A DNA stretch of 64,000 bases from assembly GCA_902621855.1 (NCBI GenBank), contig CACNNQ010000001.1, positions 434,001 through 498,000 of the forward strand, written 5' to 3'. A program made the translations under genes and the position numbers. A model generated the notes under the pieces. The model was not told the DNA's origin. It saw only the letters and a program-made list of their open reading frames with translations, and searched no databases. Source of the stretch: an uncultured Alphaproteobacteria bacterium (lineage in GTDB: Bacteria; Pseudomonadota; Alphaproteobacteria; HIMB59; GCA-002718135). The stretch's first letter is position 1; each line of letters opens with the position of its first letter. Shown here in pieces: positions 56,388 through 64,000 of this stretch.

Positions 56388-57286
56388 TTTATAGACAATT
56401 TATAGTTATATTTTATCATGATATCACGAAATTTTTTTTCAATAATTTCTATTTGTTTTTTATAAAGTATTTTTTTCCATTGATTTTTCTTACCAATTAA
56501 AAAAAAATTACTATATTTTGACGCCTCATTGAAACCTTTTTTAATTTCTTCTTTTTTTAATTTTTTAAAATCTGTTGATTTAAGAATATTAGATATTTTT
56601 TCTTCAATATTTGAAAATTTAAAGCTATATTTTTTTTCAAAAAAATTAATTATTTCTATTATTTTATTTCTTTTATCATAAACTAGATCTTCAAAACGTA
56701 ATACTTTATAAGGAATTTTCCAATTTGTTTGAGTCCATGAAGTTACATGCCGATCCCAACTAGACAGATAACTTATAGGTCTATTTAAATCATTAAAGTA
56801 TGGTTTTTTGTTATTATCATACCATTGTATGCCTTGATTTTCATTAGTCATAAACTCTAATGTTTCTTCAATTGATTTACCCCAATGTCTACTCCATGAA
56901 ATACAAACATCTCTAGGATCTCTAATTATGTAAAAAAAACCTAATGTATTTTTTTCATTTGTAAAAGTATTATTTAAAATATTAAATAATCCTGAATGAG
57001 TTTTTAAAAAGATATAGTTATTATCTTCTATCTTTAAACTTTTTCTTGTTTGTAAATCTAATAAGTATTTATATAGAATTTCAATTTTATTAATTTTTGA
57101 ATAGTCTGATTCAAAAATTTTTTTATTTTCATAAATTAGCTTACAAATATCAAACTGTTTAATTTGTTTAAAATTTTCAATTTCAAATTTGCCATTTTCA
57201 GTAAAAAATAAGGATATTAGAATACTTCTTAATAAAGTATTTCCACTTTTAGGATATGATGACAACCAAAATATATGACCACTCAT
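56384..57286 (-). CDS. Sulfotransferase-domain protein
   Basis: A 300-residue protein of the sulfotransferase fold. The 5'-phosphosulfate loop is SSYPKSGNTLLRS at the N-terminus, and the 3'-phosphate-binding region is IIRDPRDVCISWSRHWG. It should transfer sulfate from PAPS to an unknown acceptor. A final basic segment (FFLIGKKNQWKK) matches the family C-terminal K/R motif. It overlaps the next upstream gene by four bases. Confidence 0.88.
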   Translation of the reverse strand: MSGHIFWLSSYPKSGNTLLRSILISLFFTENGKFEIENFKQIKQFDICKLIYENKKIFESDYSKINKIEILYKYLLDLQTRKSLKIEDNNYIFLKTHSGLFNILNNTFTNEKNTLGFFYIIRDPRDVCISWSRHWGKSIEETLEFMTNENQGIQWYDNNKKPYFNDLNRPISYLSSWDRHVTSWTQTNWKIPYKVLRFEDLVYDKRNKIIEIINFFEKKYSFKFSNIEEKISNILKSTDFKKLKKEEIKKGFNEASKYSNFFLIGKKNQWKKILYKKQIEIIEKKFRDIMIKYNYKLSIK

Positions 57287-57996
57287 ATTTTTAAACTGTA
57301 AGAATTAATAAAATCATATATTCTCATACTTTCATTATAAATTTTACTAAATTTATTATTAATAATAATTTTTTTATTTATATTTTTTTTAAACCCTGTT
57401 GAATTAATTATGTCTTTATACCAATGTTTATACCATATTCCGAAATAATCTGTTTTATTTGGTTCCCAATTTAACATTTTCTTTGAAAATTTTATATTTA
57501 GTTTTTTGCACAATGCTTTTAAATAATTTTCAGGATTATTTAGTAGAATTTCAGAATTAATAACAATTATATCAGAAGATATATTTTTTTTTACATATTC
57601 AAATAATCTTAATTGTTGTTTAAAACCAATGTCCGTAATATTAGTTAAAATATTTTTTTTTAGATATGAATCTATTACTTTTGCTGGATGCCTAATAAGA
57701 AAACAGTTTATTCCTTCTTTCATCCATTCAATATTTGTTTTATCTAATATATGATGTGTCATATGCTTTTGATAATAAATTCCCTTCTTTTTTTTTAATA
57801 TCATCTTAATTACCTCATTTTCTTCACTTGGATAAAAATTTAATATTTCTTTTTTCAAAGGATGATTTATTCCAGTTTCTTTTAAATAATACGAATAAAA
57901 TGGTTCATCGTATACACTGGTATCTTTTCTATTACTAAAAGAACGCAGTAGAGCTGTTGAAATATTACGAGGTCCAGACCACATAAATATTCTCAT
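57283..57996 (-). CDS. Sulfotransferase-like P-loop protein
   Basis: A 237-residue protein. MRIFMWSGPRNISTALLRSFSNRKDTS shows a nucleotide-binding loop in short form (SGPRNISTAL), followed by VYDEPFYSYYL and FLIRHPAKVIDSYL. This is a distinct sulfotransferase-like group. Plants have this domain fused to a class IV aminotransferase-like domain, and here that aminotransferase-like gene lies directly upstream. The reaction is unknown. Confidence 0.75.
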   Translation of the reverse strand: MRIFMWSGPRNISTALLRSFSNRKDTSVYDEPFYSYYLKETGINHPLKKEILNFYPSEENEVIKMILKKKKGIYYQKHMTHHILDKTNIEWMKEGINCFLIRHPAKVIDSYLKKNILTNITDIGFKQQLRLFEYVKKNISSDIIVINSEILLNNPENYLKALCKKLNIKFSKKMLNWEPNKTDYFGIWYKHWYKDIINSTGFKKNINKKIIINNKFSKIYNESMRIYDFINSYSLKI

Positions 57997-58890
57997 TTAT
58001 TTTAAGAGTTTTTCATACCAACTTTTTAGCTGATAAGTTAAGTTATTTTTATTCAATTTAAACTTTTTTTTATTTATTGAATTTACTGGTACAACACCTC
58101 CAAAACTTCCTGTTACAAATGCTTCATCAGCATTTAATACCTCAGCAAGTTTAAAGTTTTTTTGAAAAACTTTAATTTTATTTTTTTTACAAATGTCGAT
58201 AATTTTTTGTCTTGTTATACCCGTTACCTGATATTTTCCTTTTGAAGTATAAACTGAATTATTTTTAATATAAAAAAAATGTGTACTGTTATTTGTTGCT
58301 ATATTTCCGTTTATATCAAACATGAGAGATTCATCTCCACCTTTTTTATGTCCCTCTATACAAGCAATAATACAATTTAGTTTAGAAAGACTATTTATTT
58401 GGGGATTCTGAGCATTTAAGTTACCTCTTATTGTACTCACAGTAACTAATCTCAATCCTTTTTTATAAATTTTTACATTTGGTTTTTTATATTCAGGAAT
58501 AATAATTATAGATGGATTAGATACTACAACCTTTTCAGATTGATAAGGAGTGCTTCTTAAACCACGAGAAATTATAATTCTCATGTGTACATCATTTTTC
58601 ATTTTATTTATTTTAATAGTTTTATAAATTAAATTACTAAGCTCTTTTCTATTTAAATGAAGCTTAAGACTTATAAGTTTTAAATCCTTATAAAGTCTAT
58701 CCAAATGATCTTTTAAAAATATAAAATTTCCATTATAAATTCTTCCACTTGTCCATACACCATCACCTAATAATACAGATGAATCAAAAACAGATATCTT
58801 AGCTTTGTCTCTAATATAGTATTTTCCATTTACATAAATTTTAATTTTTTTATTTCTTTTATCTTCTTCAAAATCATGACTAGAAACCAT
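57997..58890 (-). CDS. Class IV aminotransferase-like protein
   Basis: A 297-residue protein of the branched-chain/D-alanine aminotransferase fold. It shows VFDSSVLLGDGVWTSGRIYNG, LKDHLDRLYKDL, and DESLMFDINGNIATNNSTHFF. Gap-free comparison by eye with the D-alanine aminotransferase segment IKSLN places Asn166 (in INSLSKLN) where the PLP lysine should be; a Lys lies four residues later (K170). So either the lysine has moved or the protein is not a normal aminotransferase. The ATG at 58890 is preferred; the longer ORF adds 21 hydrophobic residues. Confidence 0.75.
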   Translation of the reverse strand: MVSSHDFEEDKRNKKIKIYVNGKYYIRDKAKISVFDSSVLLGDGVWTSGRIYNGNFIFLKDHLDRLYKDLKLISLKLHLNRKELSNLIYKTIKINKMKNDVHMRIIISRGLRSTPYQSEKVVVSNPSIIIIPEYKKPNVKIYKKGLRLVTVSTIRGNLNAQNPQINSLSKLNCIIACIEGHKKGGDESLMFDINGNIATNNSTHFFYIKNNSVYTSKGKYQVTGITRQKIIDICKKNKIKVFQKNFKLAEVLNADEAFVTGSFGGVVPVNSINKKKFKLNKNNLTYQLKSWYEKLLK

Positions 58891-58967
58891 AATAAATATT
58901 AATTTAAATAAGATTATCGGTCTAGTGATAAATACTGTATATTTAAATTGCATATAACAATCTTTAA

Positions 58968-60140
58968 ATGTTCAATAAAAATTTAATAATAATATTTTTA
59001 AGCTCAACAATTGCATCATTTGCACCGGTTGTAACAGTTTTGTTGAGTGGTATTATTGGAAGTCAATTAATTGACACTGATTGGGCAAGTACTCTTCCAA
59101 TGTCTTTAATGATTTGTGGTACTTTTATTTTTGCACCTATTGCATCAAAAATATTTAGCATAATTGGTAGAAAAAAAGGCTTTATGACTGCATCAGTTAT
59201 GAGTAGTTTTGCCGCTATTATTTGTTCTTATTCTATTACGATTTCAAATTTTTATATTTTTTCATTAGGATGCTTATTTATTGGAGCAGCTCAATCTTTT
59301 GTTCATCAATATAGGTTCGCCGTGCCTGAAACAGTTGATAAGGCATTTGTACCAAGAGCTATGTCTTATATTTTATTACTCGGCATTGTATCTGCTTTAT
59401 TGGCCTCTAATTCAGCAAACTTTTTTAAAGACTTAACTGATACACAGTTTACTGGTTCATTTCTTTTCTTATCAATAACTGCTTTAATACCAATATTATT
59501 TTTAATTTTTTATACTGATGAAAAAATCAATATTGAAAAATATAAATTTGAATTTAATAGAATCAATTCAATTTTAAAAAATCCAAAAATAATTTTATCT
59601 ATTGTTTGTGGAGGAGTGGGTTATTATGTAATGGCCAGCATAATGACAGCCTCATCATTATTTCTCCATATATTTAAAGAGTTTACAATATTTGAAACTT
59701 CTATAGTTATTCAACTCCATATAATTGGAATGTTTCTCCCAAGTTTATTTACAGGAGATTTAATTAAAAAATTTGGTCATAATATAATTATCGTTACTGG
59801 TGTTCTTTTACTTTTTAGTAGTATTTTTATAAATATTTTTTTCCAAACATACTTAGGTTACGCAATTGGTTTAATTTTATTAGGAGTAGGTTGGAATTTT
59901 CTATTCTTATGTTCAAGTGCACTACTAGTAGTGTCTTACAAACCTGAACATAAATACGTTGCTCAAGGTTCGGCTGATTTCATTATATTTGCTACTCAAG
60001 CAAGTGGAAGTTTAAGTGCAGGAATTCTTCTTTATACGACTAGTTGGCAATTTTTAAATTTTATGTGTATTCCTCTTTTATTTTTTGTTCTTTATGTAGT
60101 TTTCTTAACTAACAGTAAAGAAAAACAAATTGTAACTTAA
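58968..60140 (+). CDS. MFS transporter
   Basis: A 390-residue membrane protein with about twelve hydrophobic segments. The loop between spans 2 and 3 reads IIGRKKGFM, the MFS G-x3-D-R-x-G-R-R-like motif. The central loop (YTDEKINIEKYKFEF) is about 40 residues. It is divergently transcribed from the aminotransferase-like gene across 77 bases. The substrate is unknown. Confidence 0.85.
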   Translation: MFNKNLIIIFLSSTIASFAPVVTVLLSGIIGSQLIDTDWASTLPMSLMICGTFIFAPIASKIFSIIGRKKGFMTASVMSSFAAIICSYSITISNFYIFSLGCLFIGAAQSFVHQYRFAVPETVDKAFVPRAMSYILLLGIVSALLASNSANFFKDLTDTQFTGSFLFLSITALIPILFLIFYTDEKINIEKYKFEFNRINSILKNPKIILSIVCGGVGYYVMASIMTASSLFLHIFKEFTIFETSIVIQLHIIGMFLPSLFTGDLIKKFGHNIIIVTGVLLLFSSIFINIFFQTYLGYAIGLILLGVGWNFLFLCSSALLVVSYKPEHKYVAQGSADFIIFATQASGSLSAGILLYTTSWQFLNFMCIPLLFFVLYVVFLTNSKEKQIVT

Positions 60141-60170
60141 AATTTTTTACATTTAATTTATAAGAATTGT

Positions 60171-61037
60171 ATGAATAAAAATATACTTTTTATTGGAGCC
60201 AATGGGTACATGGGTCATGGAATGTCATTAAATTTACTAAAGCAAAATAATCTTTATGTGATTGCAAACAGACAGAGAAATAATATTGCAAACCTAATTA
60301 AAGAAGGAGCAAAAGAAATAAATTCATATGAAGAAATAAAGAATTTGAATTTAGATTGTTTAATGTTGTGTGTTACAAATACACCTATAGCCATAGAAAT
60401 TGCTAATAATGTAAGCCCATCATTAAAACGTACTACTCTTGTAATTGATCTTACGACACATAATAAACATGGCGCTATCGAAATGAAAAATATTTTTAAT
60501 AAATATAATGTATCGTACGTAGTATCTCCTGTAATGGGATCAAAAAATGAAAGCCTTAAAGGTATATTGGGATCTATATGGGGAGGAGATCAAGATAAAT
60601 TTAATGAATCAAAAATTTATTTAGATACTTTTTGTAAAAATATATTTAATTTTGGAGATGTTAAAAAAGCTAGTGCAGCAAAACTTTTATCAAATTTCTT
60701 GTCTTTATTAACCACTACAACTGTAATTGAATATTTTAAATCTGCAGAAAAGCTTGATGTGGATTGGAAAAAATTATTTGAAGTTGCTAAACTTGGCTCC
60801 GGTAACTCAGGAGCTTTAAATAGAATAGCAGAAAAAGCCATCTCTGGTGATTATAAAGGATATACATTTTCAGTTTCCAATACACTTAAAGATTTAACCT
60901 ATATCAATGAACTTTTAAAAGATTTACCTCAAGCAGAAAAATTCTCTTCAATTGCTAAAACATTTTATGAAGAGTCTGTAGAAAAAGGTAATGGTGACTT
61001 TTTAATTAGTGAGCTCATTCAAAAAGAAAAATATTAA
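60171..61037 (+). CDS. 3-hydroxyisobutyrate dehydrogenase-like NAD(P)-binding protein
   Basis: A 288-residue beta-hydroxyacid dehydrogenase-family protein. The dinucleotide loop is FIGANGYMGHGMS (G-x-N-G-Y-M-G), and VVSPVMGSKNESLKG sits at the substrate-binding region. The catalytic lysine is probably in SAAKLLSNFLSL. The first loop has GANGYMG in place of GLGxMG. The substrate is unknown. The stop overlaps the start of a small membrane protein (TAATG). Confidence 0.85.
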   Translation: MNKNILFIGANGYMGHGMSLNLLKQNNLYVIANRQRNNIANLIKEGAKEINSYEEIKNLNLDCLMLCVTNTPIAIEIANNVSPSLKRTTLVIDLTTHNKHGAIEMKNIFNKYNVSYVVSPVMGSKNESLKGILGSIWGGDQDKFNESKIYLDTFCKNIFNFGDVKKASAAKLLSNFLSLLTTTTVIEYFKSAEKLDVDWKKLFEVAKLGSGNSGALNRIAEKAISGDYKGYTFSVSNTLKDLTYINELLKDLPQAEKFSSIAKTFYEESVEKGNGDFLISELIQKEKY

Positions 61038-61207
61038 TGGATAAAATTGTATCAGTTATTTATATGGTAGGTGTTTTTTTATTAATTCTACCAGCTTTTT
61101 TAAATTCAAATAATAATTTTAAAAATTTTTTTACAAATTTATCAATTTGGGTAGCAATTATTTTAATAATATTATCATTATATTACGCTTACAATTTTTT
61201 AATTTAG
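61037..61207 (+). CDS. Small membrane protein of 56 residues
   Basis: An ORF of 56 codons, from ATG overlapping the previous stop (TAATG) to TAG at 61205-61207. It has two hydrophobic stretches, IVSVIYMVGVFLLILPAFL and LSIWVAIILIILSLYYAY, parted by an Asn-rich loop. Two-span topology and translational coupling suggest a real gene. No family is recognised. It lies 39 bases before dmdA. Confidence 0.55.
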   Translation: MDKIVSVIYMVGVFLLILPAFLNSNNNFKNFFTNLSIWVAIILIILSLYYAYNFLI

Positions 61208-61246
61208 ATATAGACTTATTCATTACAAATATTTATAGCAACCTCA

Positions 61247-62368
61247 ATGTCTCAAAAATTTATAGCAAAGTCCAGAAGGTTAAGAAGCACAATATATTCA
61301 TCAAGAATAGAACAACAGGGATTAACATCGTATACAGTATACAATCATATGTTACTACCAGCTGGTTTTTCTGATAGTCTTGAGCAAACTTACTACCATT
61401 TAAAAAAATATGTGCAAATTTGGGACGTTGCAGCTGAAAGACAAATTCAAATTTCAGGAAAAGACGCATCGAAATTAATTCAATTAATGACCCCAAGAAA
61501 TATGACTAATACTAAAGCAGGTAAATGTTATTATTGTCCTATTATAGATGATAATGGTGGGATAATTAATGATCCGGTAATATTAAAGTTCAACAACGAT
61601 AAATGGTGGGTATCTATCGCCGATTCAGATTTATTATTATATGCAAAAGGTTTAGCAATTGGAAAAAAATTTGAAGTCGAAATATTTGAACCAAATGTAA
61701 ATATAATGGCTGTTCAGGGGCCTAAATCATTTGATTTAATGAATAAAGTTTTTGGTTCAAAAATATTAGAACTAAAATTTTATAATTTTGATTATTTTCA
61801 ATTTGCAGATAATAAATACTTAATTGCAAGATCTGGTTGGTCTAAACAAGGTGGGTTTGAAATATATGTTGAAAATGATGAAGCTGGCTTAGCTTTATAT
61901 GATGAATTTTTCAGAATAGGGGATGAATTTAATATAAAGCCAGGTTGTCCTCATCTAATCGAAAGAATTGAAAGTGGTCTAATTTCTTATAATAATGATA
62001 TAGATATTGGAGATAACCCATTTGAATGTGGTTTTGACCGGTTTGTTGATTTAGATAGTGATATTGATTTTCTTGGTAAAGAAAGATTAAAAGAAATAAA
62101 AAAAGAGGGTATTTCTAAAAAACTTATGGGAGTCACCATCAGTGCAAATGAGATCCAAATTACAGGTTCTTTGAACTTATTTTATCAAAATAAATTAATT
62201 GGTGAATTAAGATCTGCTGTTTATTCACCTACTTTCAAAAAAGTAATTGGTATGGCCATGATTAACAAACCTTTTTTTACAATAGGGCAAAATTTTGAAA
62301 TTAATCTAGGTGATAAGGGTGATAAAAGCATACATTCTGGGACAGTTTGCGAATTACCTTTTATATAA
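61247..62368 (+). CDS. dmdA: Dimethylsulfoniopropionate demethylase
   Basis: A 373-residue GcvT-fold enzyme. It opens with [20 protein letters not shown] then [10 protein letters not shown], and contains [54 protein letters not shown] and [12 protein letters not shown]. These match what I know of the SAR11 DmdA, and differ from the gcvT gene at 40.4 kb. DmdA demethylates DMSP with tetrahydrofolate as methyl acceptor to give methylmercaptopropionate. The start has only weak ribosome-binding sequence. Confidence 0.88.
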   Translation: MSQKFIAKSRRLRSTIYSSRIEQQGLTSYTVYNHMLLPAGFSDSLEQTYYHLKKYVQIWDVAAERQIQISGKDASKLIQLMTPRNMTNTKAGKCYYCPIIDDNGGIINDPVILKFNNDKWWVSIADSDLLLYAKGLAIGKKFEVEIFEPNVNIMAVQGPKSFDLMNKVFGSKILELKFYNFDYFQFADNKYLIARSGWSKQGGFEIYVENDEAGLALYDEFFRIGDEFNIKPGCPHLIERIESGLISYNNDIDIGDNPFECGFDRFVDLDSDIDFLGKERLKEIKKEGISKKLMGVTISANEIQITGSLNLFYQNKLIGELRSAVYSPTFKKVIGMAMINKPFFTIGQNFEINLGDKGDKSIHSGTVCELPFI

Positions 62369-62376
62369 TTTAATTA

Positions 62377-63264
62377 ATGAATAATAATATTAAAGCTATT
62401 TTATTAGCAACTATTGCATCATTTTGTGCTGTACTTATGGCAGTTTTTTTAAAATTAGCTCAAAATGATGCTAATGTTTTTACAGTTGGTTTTTTAAGAT
62501 TCTTATTTGGGTTATTTATTATCCTTCCTTTTATTATCAATTCAAAATTTACAATTTATAAAACTAATAACTTTAAATTTCATTTATCTAGAAGTATTCT
62601 TAATGTTCCTATGATGATTTTAGGTTTTGCTGCCCTGATGTATATTCCACTAGAACAGATTAAGGCTATAGGTTTTTTAAGTCCAATTATAGTAGTGATA
62701 ATGAGTGTTATAATTCTTAAAGAAAGAATTTATATAATTAGAATCTTAGCTTTAATTATTGGGTTTATTGGTGTAATCATAATATTAAGACCTGGTATAA
62801 TTGAAATTAATGTAGGGGCATATATGGTTTTATTATCAGGACTATTGTGGTCAACGGTAATCATCATAACTAAATTTATGTCTAAAGAAGATAGCCCAAT
62901 GACTATTTTAACTTATCAATATTCTTTAGTAACGTTCTTAACATTACCTTTAGCTATATTTTTTTGGACTAGTCCATCATTTGAAACTATTTTATTTTCT
63001 ATTCTTGCAGCTATCACTGGTACAATTTTACATCTTTGTATTAATCATTCTTACAGACTAGCAGATTTATCAGTAATACAACCTGTATGGTTTACTCAAT
63101 TAGTATTTGCTTCTTTTTTTGGTTTTACAATTTTTGGTGAAATACCAGATGGTTGGACTTGGGCAGGTGGTATTTTAGTTTTTAGTTCTGTATTAATAAT
63201 AACATATAGAGAAAACTATTTGAAAAAAGATATAGCAAAAAAATCTATTCCTCTTAAAAGCTAA
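62377..63264 (+). CDS. EamA/DMT-family transporter
   Basis: A 295-residue membrane protein with ten hydrophobic segments in two EamA repeats; ILLATIASFCAVLMAVFLK begins the first and LSGLLWSTVIIITKFMSKED the second. It starts eight bases after the dmdA stop, so it may be co-transcribed. The family exports or imports small metabolites; a link to DMSP is only an inference from position. Confidence 0.87.
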   Translation: MNNNIKAILLATIASFCAVLMAVFLKLAQNDANVFTVGFLRFLFGLFIILPFIINSKFTIYKTNNFKFHLSRSILNVPMMILGFAALMYIPLEQIKAIGFLSPIIVVIMSVIILKERIYIIRILALIIGFIGVIIILRPGIIEINVGAYMVLLSGLLWSTVIIITKFMSKEDSPMTILTYQYSLVTFLTLPLAIFFWTSPSFETILFSILAAITGTILHLCINHSYRLADLSVIQPVWFTQLVFASFFGFTIFGEIPDGWTWAGGILVFSSVLIITYRENYLKKDIAKKSIPLKS

Positions 63265-63314
63265 TAAATTTTTTTTTATCTTTAAAAAAAATTGAATTTA
63301 ATTACAATAGCTAT

Positions 63315-64000
63315 ATGAATTCAGATTTATCAAGTCAATTTAAGTATTACGGTATTTGGCCTGTTGCACCTACGCCATTCCATGATGATGGTCAAGTCGA
63401 CTATGAAGGTATGAAAAGAGTGTTAGATTGTATTATAGATCAAAAAGTAGATGGAGTTTGTATCCTTGCAAATTTTTCAGAGCAATTTTTACTTTCTGAT
63501 GATGAGAGATATAAGCTTACTAATTTATGCTTAGAGCATATTAACAGCAGAATCAAAACTATTGTTACTATAAGTCATTTTGCTACTGATATTGTTTACG
63601 AAAGAGCTAAATTAGCTAAATCCTTAGGTGCAAATATTGTAATGATGATGCCACCTTATCACGGTGCTTTGTTAAAAGGTAATCAAGATCAAATTTATAA
63701 ACAATTCTTAAAAGTTAATGAAGTTGATATACCAATGATGATACAAGATGCTCCTTTATCAGGTATTGAGCTACCTGTTCCATTTTTAACTAAAATGGTT
63801 AATGAGATTTCAAATCTTACATGTTTCAAGATAGAAAGTGCTCAAGCAGCTTCAAAAATAAGACAATTAATATTAAATTGTAAAAATAATTTAGACGCCC
63901 CCTTTGATGGCGAGGAGTCAATTACATTATTAGCTGATTTGTATGCTGGAATTAGTGGCTCTATGAGCTCTGCATTATTACCTGATAAAATTAGGCCTGT
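63315..64000 (+). CDS. Dihydrodipicolinate synthase-family protein (partial)
   Basis: The first 228 codons of an ORF that runs off the window end. YGIWPVAPTPFHDDGQVDYEGM is the N-terminus of the DapA/N-acetylneuraminate-lyase family, with the LGANIVMMMPPYHGA and the Schiff-base lysine in LTCFKIES. This lineage includes DHDPS, sugar-acid dehydratases and aldolases. The enzyme probably cleaves or dehydrates a 2-oxo acid. It is 50 bases after the EamA transporter gene. Confidence 0.85.
   Translation, partial: MNSDLSSQFKYYGIWPVAPTPFHDDGQVDYEGMKRVLDCIIDQKVDGVCILANFSEQFLLSDDERYKLTNLCLEHINSRIKTIVTISHFATDIVYERAKLAKSLGANIVMMMPPYHGALLKGNQDQIYKQFLKVNEVDIPMMIQDAPLSGIELPVPFLTKMVNEISNLTCFKIESAQAASKIRQLILNCKNNLDAPFDGEESITLLADLYAGISGSMSSALLPDKIRP

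Noticed and set aside
51145..58890. The whole reverse-strand accessory run as a recently acquired island
   Set aside because: Base composition and codon use look like the rest of the window, and no mobility gene or border repeat is visible.

Overview
The window is a gene-dense, AT-rich (about 70% A+T by eye) bacterial chromosome segment, almost certainly from a free-living marine alphaproteobacterium with a streamlined genome (SAR11, HIMB59 or AEGEAN-169-like; the exact clade is inference). The clues are alphaproteobacterial gene neighbourhoods (a PCMT-like gene, tolC, a PopZ-like DUF2497 gene and valS; dgt, argS, a SPOR-like gene, scpA, scpB, tatABC, serS and pcm), an NDUFS4-type complex I subunit, an AapJQMP amino-acid ABC transporter, a GAAC-N7-GAAC LexA box, a tandem glycine riboswitch and a DMSP demethylase (dmdA) gene. 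No insertion sequence, prophage, CRISPR array or integrase was seen.

Layout. 1-4.6 kb: tail of a sugar-binding protein gene, a terminator, then tyrosine-phosphatase-like, apt, thiolase, acyl-CoA dehydrogenase and NDUFS4 genes and tRNA-Arg. 4.6-8.6 kb: a GFA-like protein and an inositol-type sugar-acid cluster (iolC, iolB, iolJ-like aldolase) with a nucleosidase-like and a cupin-like gene. 8.6-14.8 kb: reverse-strand TauE-like and metC-like genes, then aapJ, an intercistronic hairpin and aapQMP. 14.8-18 kb: AlaX-like gene, SOS-controlled umuDC, a small secreted protein and two tRNAs (Asn, Cys). 18-39.8 kb: housekeeping (tolC, valS, ilvD, xth, erpA, dgt, argS, scpAB, tatABC, serS, pcm, MATE, rlmJ, csp, a TerB/DnaJ protein, a threonine dehydratase-like gene, anmK).

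39.8-44.8 kb holds the most unusual part: two tandem copies of a three-hairpin RNA, each with its own terminator and with identical loops but compensatory stem changes, followed by a tandem glycine riboswitch driving gcvT-gcvH-gcvP. 44.8-50.3 kb: site-2 protease, MazG-like protein, a frameshifted FG-GAP/VCBS gene, the cysE-cysK-metB-like operon and a YbgC-like thioesterase. 50.3-58.9 kb: a BASS transporter and a long reverse-strand accessory run (PhyH oxygenase, ABC-2 exporter, an unusual photolyase-like protein lacking the N-terminal photolyase domain, PsiE, DUF393, MhpD-like, sulfotransferase, and a sulfotransferase-like / class IV aminotransferase-like pair). 58.9-64 kb: MFS transporter, 3-hydroxyisobutyrate-dehydrogenase-like protein, a 56-residue membrane protein, dmdA, an EamA transporter and a dihydrodipicolinate-synthase-like gene cut by the window edge.

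Taken together, the genes fit an oligotroph that imports amino acids and sugars, degrades glycine and DMSP, and makes cysteine and methionine by transsulfuration enzymes. Most genes abut or overlap by 1-20 bases. Several starts offered by simple ORF calling were trimmed to a better-placed ATG; these are noted in the entries.
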